From the NCBI RefSeq assembly GCF_030547185.1, contig NZ_JAUOQR010000004.1:62001-126000 (forward strand): a stretch of DNA of 64,000 bases, given 5' to 3'. The position numbers and the translations under genes were made by a program. Under the pieces are notes generated by a model, which worked only from the letters and a program-made list of their open reading frames with translations, did no database searches and had not been told where the DNA came from. This document shows positions 44,766 to 53,731 of this stretch, in pieces; the stretch's first letter is position 1; every line of letters begins with the position of its first letter. The stretch comes from Neptuniibacter sp. 1_MG-2023 (GTDB taxonomy: Bacteria > Pseudomonadota > Gammaproteobacteria > Pseudomonadales > Balneatricaceae).

Positions 44766-45533
44766 TTAAATAGCGTTTACATCGATTTGTTGGTTGTGCT
44801 GTAAACGTTCGACCTTTCTGTTAGCTAGCCGTTGATGACACTGTTGCATAATGGTGTCTTCAAACCCAGGCTTTAAATGGGTGATCATGATTTTGCAATC
44901 ATGGTTTAGCTGGGCTAATTGCTCTTGTAAGTGGCTTGGGGTTAAGTGCCCACTTAAGCGAGCAAGCTCATCTATCTCGTCGGTAAACGAGACATCAATA
45001 ATCAGTAAATCCGGTTTGCGATCATTTAATATAGGCCAAAGTTCATCGTTAATACCTGAATCGCCGGTAAACGCAAAAGATGCGTTTGCGTCAGATATTA
45101 AATAGCCAACCGTTGGAGTAGGGTGCTGCGCGGGCAGCACTTCAATGTTTTTGTCTTGTAGAGAGAGCTTGTCGCCTTTTTTGATCTTGTGCAGACGGAT
45201 AATTGGCGATTTTTCAGGCAGGCAGGTGTAATCGGGCCAAATAGTCCAGTTAAAGATATGCTGCTTCAAAGCATCAATAACTTCAGGAAGTGCATAAATA
45301 TTTAGAGGCTCTTTATGCTGATCAAAGATAGTGGCAAGCATGAGAGGCAGGCCGATAATATGGTCTATATGTGCATGGGTAATGATAACATCGCGTATTT
45401 TTAACATACGCTCCATTGTTAGTAGTTCGAGACCTGTACCTGCATCGAGCAGTAACGAATCATCTACCAAAAATGTTGTAGTTTTTAAGCCTTGACCTAT
45501 ACCGCCACTACAACCTAACACGTCGATCTTCAC
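44766..45533 (-). CDS. Class II 3',5'-cyclic-nucleotide phosphodiesterase (metallo-beta-lactamase fold)
   Basis: A 255-residue enzyme. The zinc motif THAHIDHIIG (His53, His55, Asp57, His58) and downstream FTGDSGIND and MITHLKPG segments identify the class II phosphodiesterase family (PF02112), which hydrolyses cAMP and sometimes cGMP. The short GCSGGIGQGLKTTTFLVDD start is typical, and no signal peptide is seen. It is convergent with the FecR gene (14-base gap) and divergent from the adenylate cyclase, so making and breaking of cAMP are encoded side by side. Confidence 0.88.
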   Translation of the reverse strand: MKIDVLGCSGGIGQGLKTTTFLVDDSLLLDAGTGLELLTMERMLKIRDVIITHAHIDHIIGLPLMLATIFDQHKEPLNIYALPEVIDALKQHIFNWTIWPDYTCLPEKSPIIRLHKIKKGDKLSLQDKNIEVLPAQHPTPTVGYLISDANASFAFTGDSGINDELWPILNDRKPDLLIIDVSFTDEIDELARLSGHLTPSHLQEQLAQLNHDCKIMITHLKPGFEDTIMQQCHQRLANRKVERLQHNQQIDVNAI

Positions 45534-45944
45534 GTTCCACCTCAGATGTGGCTATCTAAATTAAGTACACTACTATGCACAGTATGGTAGTTGGGTCTAA
45601 CAAAAGCGACAGCAAAAAAATAGGACAACCAAATCGTTGCAGGTGCTGACTTTTTGGTAAAACAAACTTTTGCTGAGTACGACAGTTTTATATAAACGCC
45701 AACGGTTATTCAAGATACAGATATTAGTCCGTTGCAGCAAATGAATCAGTTTGAAATTTCAGGTTATAAAAAGCTGTGCGCTTTCTATATTCGACTCTGT
45801 AGCGGAAGTTCAACATTTGACCTGCTTTATAGCTGTCGCGCGCAAATAAAACTGTTATTTTTATATAGTATAAATCTAATAAAACCTATGGCGAATGGAT
45901 TGAGCCTCCTTGGTTCGCTTCGTCAAATTGTTGCTGAGTAGTCT
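45534..45944. other. 411-bp divergent region between phosphodiesterase and cyclase
   Basis: An open frame at 45732-45941 has no ribosome-binding site, family match or coding character and is not called. The region must carry both promoters; TATATA (about 45692) and TATAAA (about 45868) are possible -10 elements toward the cyclase. No repeat or structured RNA was recognised. Confidence 0.4.
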
Positions 45945-48140
45945 ATGAGACAAAGAAAAATCAGGACATTGTTGGGTATCTTTCTCACCATTCTAATGAT
46001 AGTTCCTGTAGTAACCGGCGATCGTCCTGAGCTATTTGAACGTTTTGAACATGACCTTTATGACTTACGTTTACGTCAGTTTCTTTCCAAAGAGAAAGAT
46101 CCTCGTATTGTTATTGTTGATGTTGATGAAAAAAGCCTTGCTGCGGAAGGGCGCTGGCCATGGAATCGTTCAAAGTTAGCACGTATGGTTGATCAGTTAT
46201 TTGATAACTATGGTGTGGCCATCGTAGGCTTTGATATGGTGTTTTCAGAAGCGGATCAAAGTATTGATTTAGTTGAGCTTAAACAGTTTTTTGAAAATAA
46301 AAGTACCGATCACGATGTAACTACGCTGCTTAAAACGCTTAACTCGGATGCTCATTTTGCCCGTGTAATAGCTGATAGGCCTGTTGTATTGGGTTATCTA
46401 TTTGACCGTAGTACTAAGCAGCTACAAGTAGGCCATCCAGGAAAAGCGGTGATAGGTGAAGACCCCGCTTTAGCTGAGTTGCCTATTCCTGAAGCGAACG
46501 GTGTGATCTCTAGTTTGAATGCGCTACAAAGTAAGGGTGTTCGTAATGGCTTTTTTGATAACCCAATGGTTGATTCCGATGGTGTTTATCGACGCGTACC
46601 TATACTGCAGCGCTTTGAAGGTCAATATTATCCATCCTTAGCCTTAGCTATGATGTTAGCGTTGTTTGAGGAAGATCAGGTGCTGCCGGTTATTGAAACG
46701 GATGCAACAGAGGAGAGGAATGCTTTAGTGGCCGTTGAAGCAGCAGGCATACGTATCCCTGTTGATCAACATAGCGCAGTGCTGGTTCCTTATCGAGGCC
46801 CACAAGGGAGTTTTCCCTACGTTTCGGCTACTGATATTATTAATGGGGTTGCTGATCCTGAGTTACTGGAGGGCACGATTGTTTTAGTTGGAACAAGTGC
46901 GGCGGGTCTATTGGATCTTAGGGTGACACCTATGAGTAATCGTTACTCTGGAGTGGAGGTCCATGCCAATATTTTATCCGGCATGTTGGATGGGAGTTTT
47001 CATCACCAACCTGATTACACGCTCGGAGTTGAGATCGTCCAGCTTATTTTTTGCGGTCTACTCTTATCGATCGTTATTCCTCGATTATCAGTATTTTTAT
47101 CAACGATTATCACACTGGCCATTGGTGGGGTGGTCATCGCTCTGAATCTCTATGCATGGCAGCAACTATTATGGGTAATTCCGCTGGGTTACACCTTAAT
47201 TTTAATTAGTGTGTTGTACCTTTTTCAGCAAACGACAGGTTACTTTTTTGAAACCCGAAATATAGCCCAATTGGCGAATCAGTTCGGACAGTATATTCCG
47301 CCCGAGGTGGTGGAAGAGTTAAGTCAGCAGGATCAATCCGTGCAGCTTTCTGGTGAAAGTCGGGAGATGAGCGTTTTTTTCTCAGATGTTCGGGATTTTA
47401 CCAGCCTTTCAGAGCAGCTGACGCCTCAACAGTTAACTCGTTTAATGAATATCTATTTAACGGGCATGACTAAGGTGATTCATGAGCAGCGCGGTACTGT
47501 GGATAAGTATATAGGGGATGCTGTGATGGCTTTTTGGGGAGCGCCCCTTAAAGATGAAGATCATGCTCGTCATGCCTTGCAAGCCGCGTTAGAGATGCTT
47601 GCACTGTTGCCGGAACTTAATCAGCAATTAGAGCAAGAGGGGTTGCCCGCGGTTCGTGTAGGTATGGGTATTAACAGTGGTTTAATGAATGTGGGTAATA
47701 TGGGCTCCTCTTTCCGTATGGCGTATACGGTCATGGGAGACGCGGTTAATTTAGGTGCACGTTTGGAAGGGCTGACTAAATATTATGGTACGCCGTTGCT
47801 GGTAAGTGGTGAATTAGCGCAAAAAGTACCTGAGTACCTATACCGTAAATTAGATAGAGTGCAGGTTAAAGGTCGTAATGAGGCGGTGGATGTTCTAGAG
47901 CCTATAGGGTTACGTGAACAGTGCACACAACATGAAAAAAACGCAGTCGATCTATTCCAAAAAGGTATTCAGGCCTATTCGACAAAACAGTGGGATGAGG
48001 CTCAGGATATTTTTGAGGCTTATCTATGTCAAGCTACAGAAGATACAATGGCACGGATTTATCTGCACCGTATTGCTGAATATAAAGATGCTGCACTCCC
48101 CGCTGATTGGTGCGGAGTCTTTAGCCATACCAGTAAGTAA
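45945..48140 (+). CDS. CHASE2-domain class III adenylate cyclase
   Basis: A 731-residue membrane protein. After an N-terminal helix (about 7-24), a large extracytoplasmic CHASE2 domain (about 30-355; DPRIVIVDVDEKSLAAEGRWPW) precedes three transmembrane helices (about 360-428) and a catalytic domain (about 470-650). Metal-binding Asp481 and Asp525 are present. Lys521 in DKYIGDAVM and the Thr in YTVMGDAVN specify ATP, and NLGARLE supplies the transition-state Asn and Arg. A TPR-like tail follows. It should make cAMP in response to an extracytoplasmic signal. CHASE2 cyclases and FecR proteins are neighbours in other genomes, in line with the adjacent island. Confidence 0.93.
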   Translation: MRQRKIRTLLGIFLTILMIVPVVTGDRPELFERFEHDLYDLRLRQFLSKEKDPRIVIVDVDEKSLAAEGRWPWNRSKLARMVDQLFDNYGVAIVGFDMVFSEADQSIDLVELKQFFENKSTDHDVTTLLKTLNSDAHFARVIADRPVVLGYLFDRSTKQLQVGHPGKAVIGEDPALAELPIPEANGVISSLNALQSKGVRNGFFDNPMVDSDGVYRRVPILQRFEGQYYPSLALAMMLALFEEDQVLPVIETDATEERNALVAVEAAGIRIPVDQHSAVLVPYRGPQGSFPYVSATDIINGVADPELLEGTIVLVGTSAAGLLDLRVTPMSNRYSGVEVHANILSGMLDGSFHHQPDYTLGVEIVQLIFCGLLLSIVIPRLSVFLSTIITLAIGGVVIALNLYAWQQLLWVIPLGYTLILISVLYLFQQTTGYFFETRNIAQLANQFGQYIPPEVVEELSQQDQSVQLSGESREMSVFFSDVRDFTSLSEQLTPQQLTRLMNIYLTGMTKVIHEQRGTVDKYIGDAVMAFWGAPLKDEDHARHALQAALEMLALLPELNQQLEQEGLPAVRVGMGINSGLMNVGNMGSSFRMAYTVMGDAVNLGARLEGLTKYYGTPLLVSGELAQKVPEYLYRKLDRVQVKGRNEAVDVLEPIGLREQCTQHEKNAVDLFQKGIQAYSTKQWDEAQDIFEAYLCQATEDTMARIYLHRIAEYKDAALPADWCGVFSHTSK

Positions 48141-48146
48141 GAGCGT

Positions 48147-49739
48147 TTATTGCAAACCAGGAAGTGAGTGGATATCAAAGGTATCTATCTGGCGGGGTGC
48201 CATATGCTTTTGTGCATAAGTGAGATAAGCCCCACTTTCTGCAAACAGTTTGAATAAGTCACCATCTAAGTGGTTGTCCTCTACCATACGGCCTAAAATA
48301 GTCATGGCTTGGGATAAAAGCATGCCTTTTTTATAAGGTCGATCGGGGGAGGTGAGTGCCTCAAAAATATCTGCGATGCACATAATACGTGCTCGGGTTG
48401 AGAGATCATCCGCCTTCAAACCTCTAGGGTAACCACTGCCATCTAAGTGTTCGTGGTGGTTACAGGCGATCTCGGGTACCTGTTTCAGTTGTTTAGGGTA
48501 GTTCAGAGATTCCAGCATATCGATGGAGACTTTAATATGATCCCGCATAATCTGACGTTCATTTTCAGTTAGCGTTCCTTTGCGAATACATAGATTATCG
48601 GTTTCATCTCTGCTCAATAGTTGGCGGATTTTCCCCTCTACATCAACCCAGCTGATATCTGCAATACTTAGGACGCGGGCGATATCCTCATCAGCCATAA
48701 ACTCCGATCCAGCATTAGAGCGTTTGATAAAATCGAGATCAGCGTCTAGTTTCTGTTTTTGCTGTTCTAATTGGAGGTGGGCCAGTGCGCGCTCTTTGTC
48801 AGATATCGACGAGTTTAAGGTAAGAAATTGAATTTCTAAATGAAGCTTATATTCACGAAACCGGGACTCAATTAAATCGATACGGTCAAACATGGTGTGT
48901 AGTTTGGTGGCTTTATCGATTATATATTCTGGTGTTGTGATCTTGCCACAATCATGCAGCCACGCGGCGATGCGTAGCTCGTACATCTCTATTTCACAAA
49001 AGGCTTTATTTGCGAATTCGCCTTGGGTTGCCGTATTTACAGCATCGGCTAATAGCATCGCAATTTCTGGTACCTGCTCACAATGCTTGCCGGTAACAGG
49101 GGATTTGTGGTCAATTGCACGGCCAATCAACTTAATGAATGATTCAAAAAGGTGGCGTTGGGCATCAATTAAACGGCGTTTAGTAAGGACCGTTGCGGCG
49201 AGCGAGGCAAGAGATTCTACTAAATGCTGCTGGGTTGCTAAGAAAGGGATGATCTGCCCATTCTCATCAATGGCGTTTATTAACTGCAAAACACCGATAA
49301 TCTCCCCTTCATGGTCTTGTAAGGGGACACAGAGAAAAGACTTTGAATGGTAGTTTAGTTGTTTATCGAAATTGCGTGTGCCTGAAAAATCATAATCAAC
49401 ACACTCATAAGCATCAGGAATATTAATGGTTTCACGCTGAACAAAGGTCTGAACGACCACCAGTTTAGATGCTTGCTTTTGAGAATTAAAAATATCTATC
49501 GCAGGTAGATCGTGAGGTTTACGATGAATACCTAAAGAACGGTTATGCAATATAGTAAATGCTAACTCATTCTCGTTCTCTTCATTCAGGGTATATAAGG
49601 TCCCACCATCAGCATTAGTCAGGTGCATACAACCGAGAATAATACGATCTAATAGTTTGGTATGATCATTTTCTGTCGTCAAAGCTCCTGTCAAATCAGC
49701 CAGTTGCTTTGCGATTTCTTCTGGATCTAAGTGAAGCAT
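48147..49739 (-). CDS. GAF and HD-GYP protein (cyclic-di-GMP phosphodiesterase)
   Basis: A 530-residue cytoplasmic protein with an N-terminal GAF domain (about 25-185) and an HD-GYP domain. The catalytic residues are intact: His262-Asp263 in LHDCGKITTP and HHEHLDGSGYPRGL (about 428-441). An unusual insert of about 110 residues, partly coiled coil, separates the two halves. It should hydrolyse cyclic-di-GMP to GMP, controlled by a small ligand on the GAF domain. Some GAF domains bind cAMP. Its gene ends six bases from the end of the cyclase gene, convergently. Confidence 0.92.
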   Translation of the reverse strand: MLHLDPEEIAKQLADLTGALTTENDHTKLLDRIILGCMHLTNADGGTLYTLNEENENELAFTILHNRSLGIHRKPHDLPAIDIFNSQKQASKLVVVQTFVQRETINIPDAYECVDYDFSGTRNFDKQLNYHSKSFLCVPLQDHEGEIIGVLQLINAIDENGQIIPFLATQQHLVESLASLAATVLTKRRLIDAQRHLFESFIKLIGRAIDHKSPVTGKHCEQVPEIAMLLADAVNTATQGEFANKAFCEIEMYELRIAAWLHDCGKITTPEYIIDKATKLHTMFDRIDLIESRFREYKLHLEIQFLTLNSSISDKERALAHLQLEQQKQKLDADLDFIKRSNAGSEFMADEDIARVLSIADISWVDVEGKIRQLLSRDETDNLCIRKGTLTENERQIMRDHIKVSIDMLESLNYPKQLKQVPEIACNHHEHLDGSGYPRGLKADDLSTRARIMCIADIFEALTSPDRPYKKGMLLSQAMTILGRMVEDNHLDGDLFKLFAESGAYLTYAQKHMAPRQIDTFDIHSLPGLQ

Positions 49740-50236
49740 AACTATTCCGATCTACCTATTTAGATGTAACTATAAATGTGGCGCCCTAGCGCAGTTGTGT
49801 CAAGGGGGTGCAGTGTTAAATAACCAAAATATAAAGGTTTTATCTCTTGTTAGGTTATAGGAACGGGTTTAGAACGCTCTCATTGGCAACCTGCCCATTT
49901 TAGACAGCATAATAACAGTATTAGAGGGAAGGCAGGTTTGAGCTAGGTTAGTTATTGTGAGTTTAAGGCTCTAGTCCTAGGCGTTAGGCATAAGATTAAG
50001 CTAAAAAACATATAAATCAAACAGATGCGTGCTTGGCAGAGATTGATATCTGAGGGTTTATAAAAAGGTTCAGCAATGCCTAGATGAATACACCTATAGG
50101 GGGCATGGAAGATATATTCAATTTTAGCGCTTTTTACCTGTTCAAACTGTTGTCGTTGTTTTAATTGATTAGGGTAAAGGCAGATATATGCCCCCGTAGA
50201 AGAAATCTTATCTAAGGGGTTAAGACTCAAAAAAGG
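49740..50236. other. Intergenic region of about 500 bp without a supported gene
   Basis: A 92-codon frame on the minus strand (TTG 50230 to 49952) follows the kinase stop but has no ribosome-binding site or recognisable protein character. An 8-bp inverted repeat AACCTGCC / GGCAGGTT (49888-49895 and 49931-49938) could form a long-loop hairpin. Otherwise I see nothing definite. Confidence 0.4.
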
Positions 50237-51625
50237 CTAGTTGGGGATCTCTAATGTGACTGTTAAGCCTGATTCATAAATATCTGAGTCAGCTAAGGTT
50301 ATGTTGTACCCACTACTGTCACATATCTCTTTGACTATAGATAAACCTATTCCACAGCCGTCGGTATCTTGGCTTGCTGCTCGGTAAAATCGTTCAAATA
50401 CATGTGTTTTTTGTTCATCACTTAAACCGATTCCATTATCTGAAATGACAAACTTAACTTTAGCATTGAGTTGTTCTGCTTTTATTCTGATTTCTCCCCG
50501 TTCTGGAACATATTTAACCGCATTGTCGATTAGGTTTCGCAGTAAGATGGAGAGTGTTTCTTGATTTGCTTGAACAGAAATTTTTTCATCTATAAGTGTG
50601 CTAAGTAGGATCTGCTTATTGCTAATTACACTGTTTAGTTCGGATATAACCTCATTAACTAAACCGTTAATATCGACCTTTTCTTTCTTGGTGGGTTCGG
50701 TAGAGGACTCAGTTTGGCTTAAGGTAATTAGTTGGTTGAAAAGGTGGGTTAGTTTATCTATACCCGAAATAATATGGGTTTGAATCTTGGTGAGCCTCTC
50801 ATTCTCTGGGTGCATGTTTTGCGCGTGAACTTTTATCGCGGCTAGTGGTGTTCTTAACTCGTGAGCTGCATTACCGGTGAAGCGTTTTTGTCTTTCTAAA
50901 GCGGCACCGAGGGAAGACATGAGATGGTTGATTGATCCAACGACTTGTTGCAGTTCATTAGGTACAGAGGAGAAACTTAATGGGGTTAAGTTGTGATTTC
51001 CTCGCAATGAGATCTGCTTGTTGATCTCATTAAGTGGAGAAAGTCCTTTTCGTACGATCAAGGTGATCAAGATAAAAATTACGGGTAATAGGATCAATAA
51101 AATTGATGCGTTAACTGAGGCTATCTTATGGGTTACATCCTCTCGTATCTCTACGGATTGTGAAACTTTAATCCAAATAGATAAGGTTTCACTGTACCTA
51201 ACAAAGGTTCGCCACTGTTTATCTTTAATGGTTTCGTAGCTATAACCAGGCTGGTCTGAAAAACTCAAATCTGCATCATCTTCCCCACTTCCTAGTAGGG
51301 GAACCCCTTTACGGCTCCAAACTTGAAAAGCTAATTTCTTCTCATATTTATGACCATCTTTGTTGTACTCACCCTCCGCAATAATCTCAGGTGAAATGAT
51401 CAGTTTTTGTTTATCGTGGGTTGTTTCTGAAATATGTACACCGGTAAATTCAAACTCGATACTTAGTACAGCTTCTAGTACTCGGCTGATTTGAGCCAGC
51501 TCCGCGTCGTATAGCTCTTCGGTTTCGTGAGTGATACGTTGATAGCTCATGGCGATTGAGGCAGCAATGGCAAGGCCAATACCGATGACTAAGGTGAGTG
51601 TTAGATAGGCACGTATGGAATTCAC
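50237..51625 (-). CDS. Sensor histidine kinase (QseC-like), last gene of the hemolysin-ligase operon
   Basis: A 462-residue kinase. Two transmembrane helices (about 8-28 and 172-192) frame a periplasmic sensor of about 140 residues. Phosphoacceptor His255 lies in AAHELRTPLAAIKVHAQN. The ATPase domain has LIDNAVKYV, ISDNGIGLSD and DGCGIGLSIVK, so it is intact. The GTG start overlaps the response regulator stop by four bases. Being the end of a tightly packed operon with biosynthetic genes, it may sense the product or its effect on the envelope. Confidence 0.93.
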   Translation of the reverse strand: MNSIRAYLTLTLVIGIGLAIAASIAMSYQRITHETEELYDAELAQISRVLEAVLSIEFEFTGVHISETTHDKQKLIISPEIIAEGEYNKDGHKYEKKLAFQVWSRKGVPLLGSGEDDADLSFSDQPGYSYETIKDKQWRTFVRYSETLSIWIKVSQSVEIREDVTHKIASVNASILLILLPVIFILITLIVRKGLSPLNEINKQISLRGNHNLTPLSFSSVPNELQQVVGSINHLMSSLGAALERQKRFTGNAAHELRTPLAAIKVHAQNMHPENERLTKIQTHIISGIDKLTHLFNQLITLSQTESSTEPTKKEKVDINGLVNEVISELNSVISNKQILLSTLIDEKISVQANQETLSILLRNLIDNAVKYVPERGEIRIKAEQLNAKVKFVISDNGIGLSDEQKTHVFERFYRAASQDTDGCGIGLSIVKEICDSSGYNITLADSDIYESGLTVTLEIPN

Positions 51626-52287
51626 TCTGAGGTGCTCCCTAATTGATAACCAATACCACGGACGGTTTTAATAATATCTTTGCCTAGTTTTTTTCTAAGA
51701 TGATGCACATAGACTTCAACTGTATTACTGCTTACTTCATTGTCCCAGTTATATAATTTATCCACTAGAGCCTCACGGCTAAATACTTGGTTTGGGCGAT
51801 TGATTAAGTGGAGTAACAGATCGTATTCATGGCGGGAAAGAAGTATAGGTTTTCCATATTGAGAGAGAGAAAAGTTGGCTGGATTGATCTCAATACTGCC
51901 ATGAGTGATGATTGAGCTTTTCTGTTGCGATTCCCTGCGTTGTAAGGCCCTCAATCGTGCCATGAGTTCCGGTACATCAAAAGGTTTCACCATATAATCA
52001 TCTGCGCCACGGTCTAGCCCCGTGACTTTTTCGCCTGAAGTGCTCCGCGCAGTGAGGATTAGAATCGGTGTTAATATTTTATTATTTCTTAACTCTTGCA
52101 GAACATCTAAGCCATCCCTATCAGGAAGGCCTAGATCCAGTATGATGACATCAAATTGACTTGCGTTAGCAAAACTAATCGCTTGCTTGCCGGTTTTCAC
52201 CCACTCAACAATATATGATTGATAGGTTAACGCATCAGCGATACCTTGACCCAGCAAGGGATCATCTTCCACAAGTAATATCTTCAT
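51622..52287 (-). CDS. OmpR-family response regulator (QseB/PmrA-like)
   Basis: A 221-residue regulator. The receiver (1-118) carries phosphoacceptor Asp51 (DVIILDLGLPDRDG) and Lys in VKPF. A winged-helix DNA-binding domain follows (about 125-220; LLHLINRPNQVFSREALVDKLY and VEVYVHHLRKKLG). It overlaps the kinase gene. Regulators of this group bind direct repeats like CTTAAG-N5-CTTAAG. Such a repeat lies upstream of the first gene of this operon, so autoregulation is plausible. Confidence 0.93.
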   Translation of the reverse strand: MKILLVEDDPLLGQGIADALTYQSYIVEWVKTGKQAISFANASQFDVIILDLGLPDRDGLDVLQELRNNKILTPILILTARSTSGEKVTGLDRGADDYMVKPFDVPELMARLRALQRRESQQKSSIITHGSIEINPANFSLSQYGKPILLSRHEYDLLLHLINRPNQVFSREALVDKLYNWDNEVSSNTVEVYVHHLRKKLGKDIIKTVRGIGYQLGSTSE

Positions 52288-52309
52288 GGTTTGGTTAATA
52301 ACCCTCAGC

Positions 52310-52933
52310 TTAAAGTTTTTCTAACAGTGCCTTTATCTCTAGGCGACGGCCACTATCAGCAACCTCGCGGCCCGGCCTTGGTGATGCCTCTAGAGCATGT
52401 TCTAAGAAAGCTTTAGCCTCATCTTTTTTATGCTGTTCAATCAGAAAATCGGCATTGAAAAAGTTACTATCAATACCATCTGGGTTGATTTCAAGTGCTT
52501 TTGTTAGAAACACTTTTGCTTTTTTATCACTACCAAATCCAATCGGCCAGCCGGGTACCTGATAATAAAGGCTTCCTAAGCTAGTGTATGCTGAACCTTG
52601 TAGAGCTGTTGGATTAATCTCTATCGACTTTTCAAGTAGCTGTTTAGCCTCCTTTACTAAGCTTAACGCACCTAAACCACCTTTTTCGCCTGCATAAGTG
52701 CTAAGAATAATGGCACGCCAGATCATAATATCTGCCGACTCTGGAAATTGGGATAGAGTCTCTTCGGATTGTTCCGCAAGGGATTTAAACATTATCTCTT
52801 GCTGATCTTTTTCTAGCTCATATTTGATATGCGCCCACTCTGTTTGTAGTGTGAGCCGCGCATCATCAACGGGTGCAGCAAGTATACACATGCTGAAGAG
52901 TGTGAGTGCTGTAGTGATAAATAGGTTTTTCAT
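52310..52933 (-). CDS. Secreted TPR-like protein
   Basis: A 207-residue protein with a signal peptide (cleavage near CILA-AP, about residues 17-20). It consists mainly of helical TPR-like repeats (AKQLLEKSIEINPTALQGSAYTSLGSLY, AKVFLTKALEINPDGIDSNFFNADFL). It lies 12 bases after the SDR and 22 before the regulator, so it is part of the operon. It may be a periplasmic partner of the kinase or of the product pathway. No catalytic motif is seen, and I infer no precise function. Confidence 0.8.
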   Translation of the reverse strand: MKNLFITTALTLFSMCILAAPVDDARLTLQTEWAHIKYELEKDQQEIMFKSLAEQSEETLSQFPESADIMIWRAIILSTYAGEKGGLGALSLVKEAKQLLEKSIEINPTALQGSAYTSLGSLYYQVPGWPIGFGSDKKAKVFLTKALEINPDGIDSNFFNADFLIEQHKKDEAKAFLEHALEASPRPGREVADSGRRLEIKALLEKL

Positions 52934-52945
52934 AGTAAAACTCTC

Positions 52946-53731
52946 TTAGCCAATATATTTACGGACAATGGGAAGTTGTTTTTTTAACTGTTGGCTCATA
53001 ATAGATGGCAGCACAGCGTTAACTTTTACAAACAGTTGTTCTGGCCAACCTAAGTGACAGCTATCTTTATCCGTTTCGAGGAAACGTATCAGTTCATTAG
53101 CAACGTACTGAGTGCTATCTGCTTTATTGCCCAGTTCAGTATTCATGGCGTTAGCACTATCGGAATTAATACTGGTTTCTGTGGTACGAGGGGCAAAGTA
53201 TTTGATGTTAATAGGTTTGTCTGCCAGCTCGCGGGACAGTGCTTCACAAAAACCGCGCAGTGCAAACTTTGATGCGCAATAGGTTACATAACCGGGCAGG
53301 CCAATGGCGCCAAGCGTGGATCCGACGTTGACTAAGGTGCTATTACTACGTGTTTCTAATAGGGGAATTAGGTCGTGAGTCAGTAGCATAATGGCAGTGA
53401 GGTTGGTGTGAATCATCGCTTCAATTGATTCTGTTGTTTGTTGTTCAAATGCAGTTAACTGATTGATACCGGCTACATTAATAATAGTGTCAATCGGCGA
53501 TCTGCTAACCTCAGTTACAATGGCTTCACGGCCTTGCGCACTGACGACATCAGCGATAAGTAATGTGTGTTGATCCTGATGTAGAAGATTAGCTTTTAGG
53601 TCTGCTAAAGCGGTTTCATTACGCCCGCATAGAAAAAGGTTTTGTCCCTGTTCGGCCAGTTTTTTAGCGACGGCCTGACCGATACCACCGGATGCACCAA
53701 TAATCAGTGAGGTCTTGGTCTCTAAGCTCAT
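52946..53731 (-). CDS. Short-chain dehydrogenase/reductase
   Basis: A 261-residue SDR. The cofactor motif IIGASGGIGQAVAKKLAEQG has the TGxxxGxG-type fold. The catalytic Ser, Tyr and Lys lie in NVGSTLGAIGLPGYVTYCASKFALRGF (YxxxK), and the NNAG-like position reads NVAG. It probably reduces a ketone or oxidises an alcohol on the operon's product. The ATG overlaps the preceding stop by four bases (ATGA), indicating coupled translation. The C-terminal extension could bind a membrane or long acyl chain. Confidence 0.88.
   Translation of the reverse strand: MSLETKTSLIIGASGGIGQAVAKKLAEQGQNLFLCGRNETALADLKANLLHQDQHTLLIADVVSAQGREAIVTEVSRSPIDTIINVAGINQLTAFEQQTTESIEAMIHTNLTAIMLLTHDLIPLLETRSNSTLVNVGSTLGAIGLPGYVTYCASKFALRGFCEALSRELADKPINIKYFAPRTTETSINSDSANAMNTELGNKADSTQYVANELIRFLETDKDSCHLGWPEQLFVKVNAVLPSIMSQQLKKQLPIVRKYIG

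Noticed and set aside
45732-45941. 69-codon ORF just upstream of the adenylate cyclase
   Set aside because: No ribosome-binding site and no protein-like pattern; it covers the likely promoter region.
47914-48219. 101-codon ORF overlapping the end of the cyclase gene in another frame
   Set aside because: It overlaps conserved coding sequence and has no start signal.
48892-49353. 153-codon plus-strand ORF opposite the GAF/HD-GYP gene
   Set aside because: Antisense shadow of a gene with intact catalytic motifs.
49952-50230. 92-codon minus-strand ORF after the kinase gene
   Set aside because: TTG start without a ribosome-binding site, odd amino acid composition and no family resemblance; probably chance.
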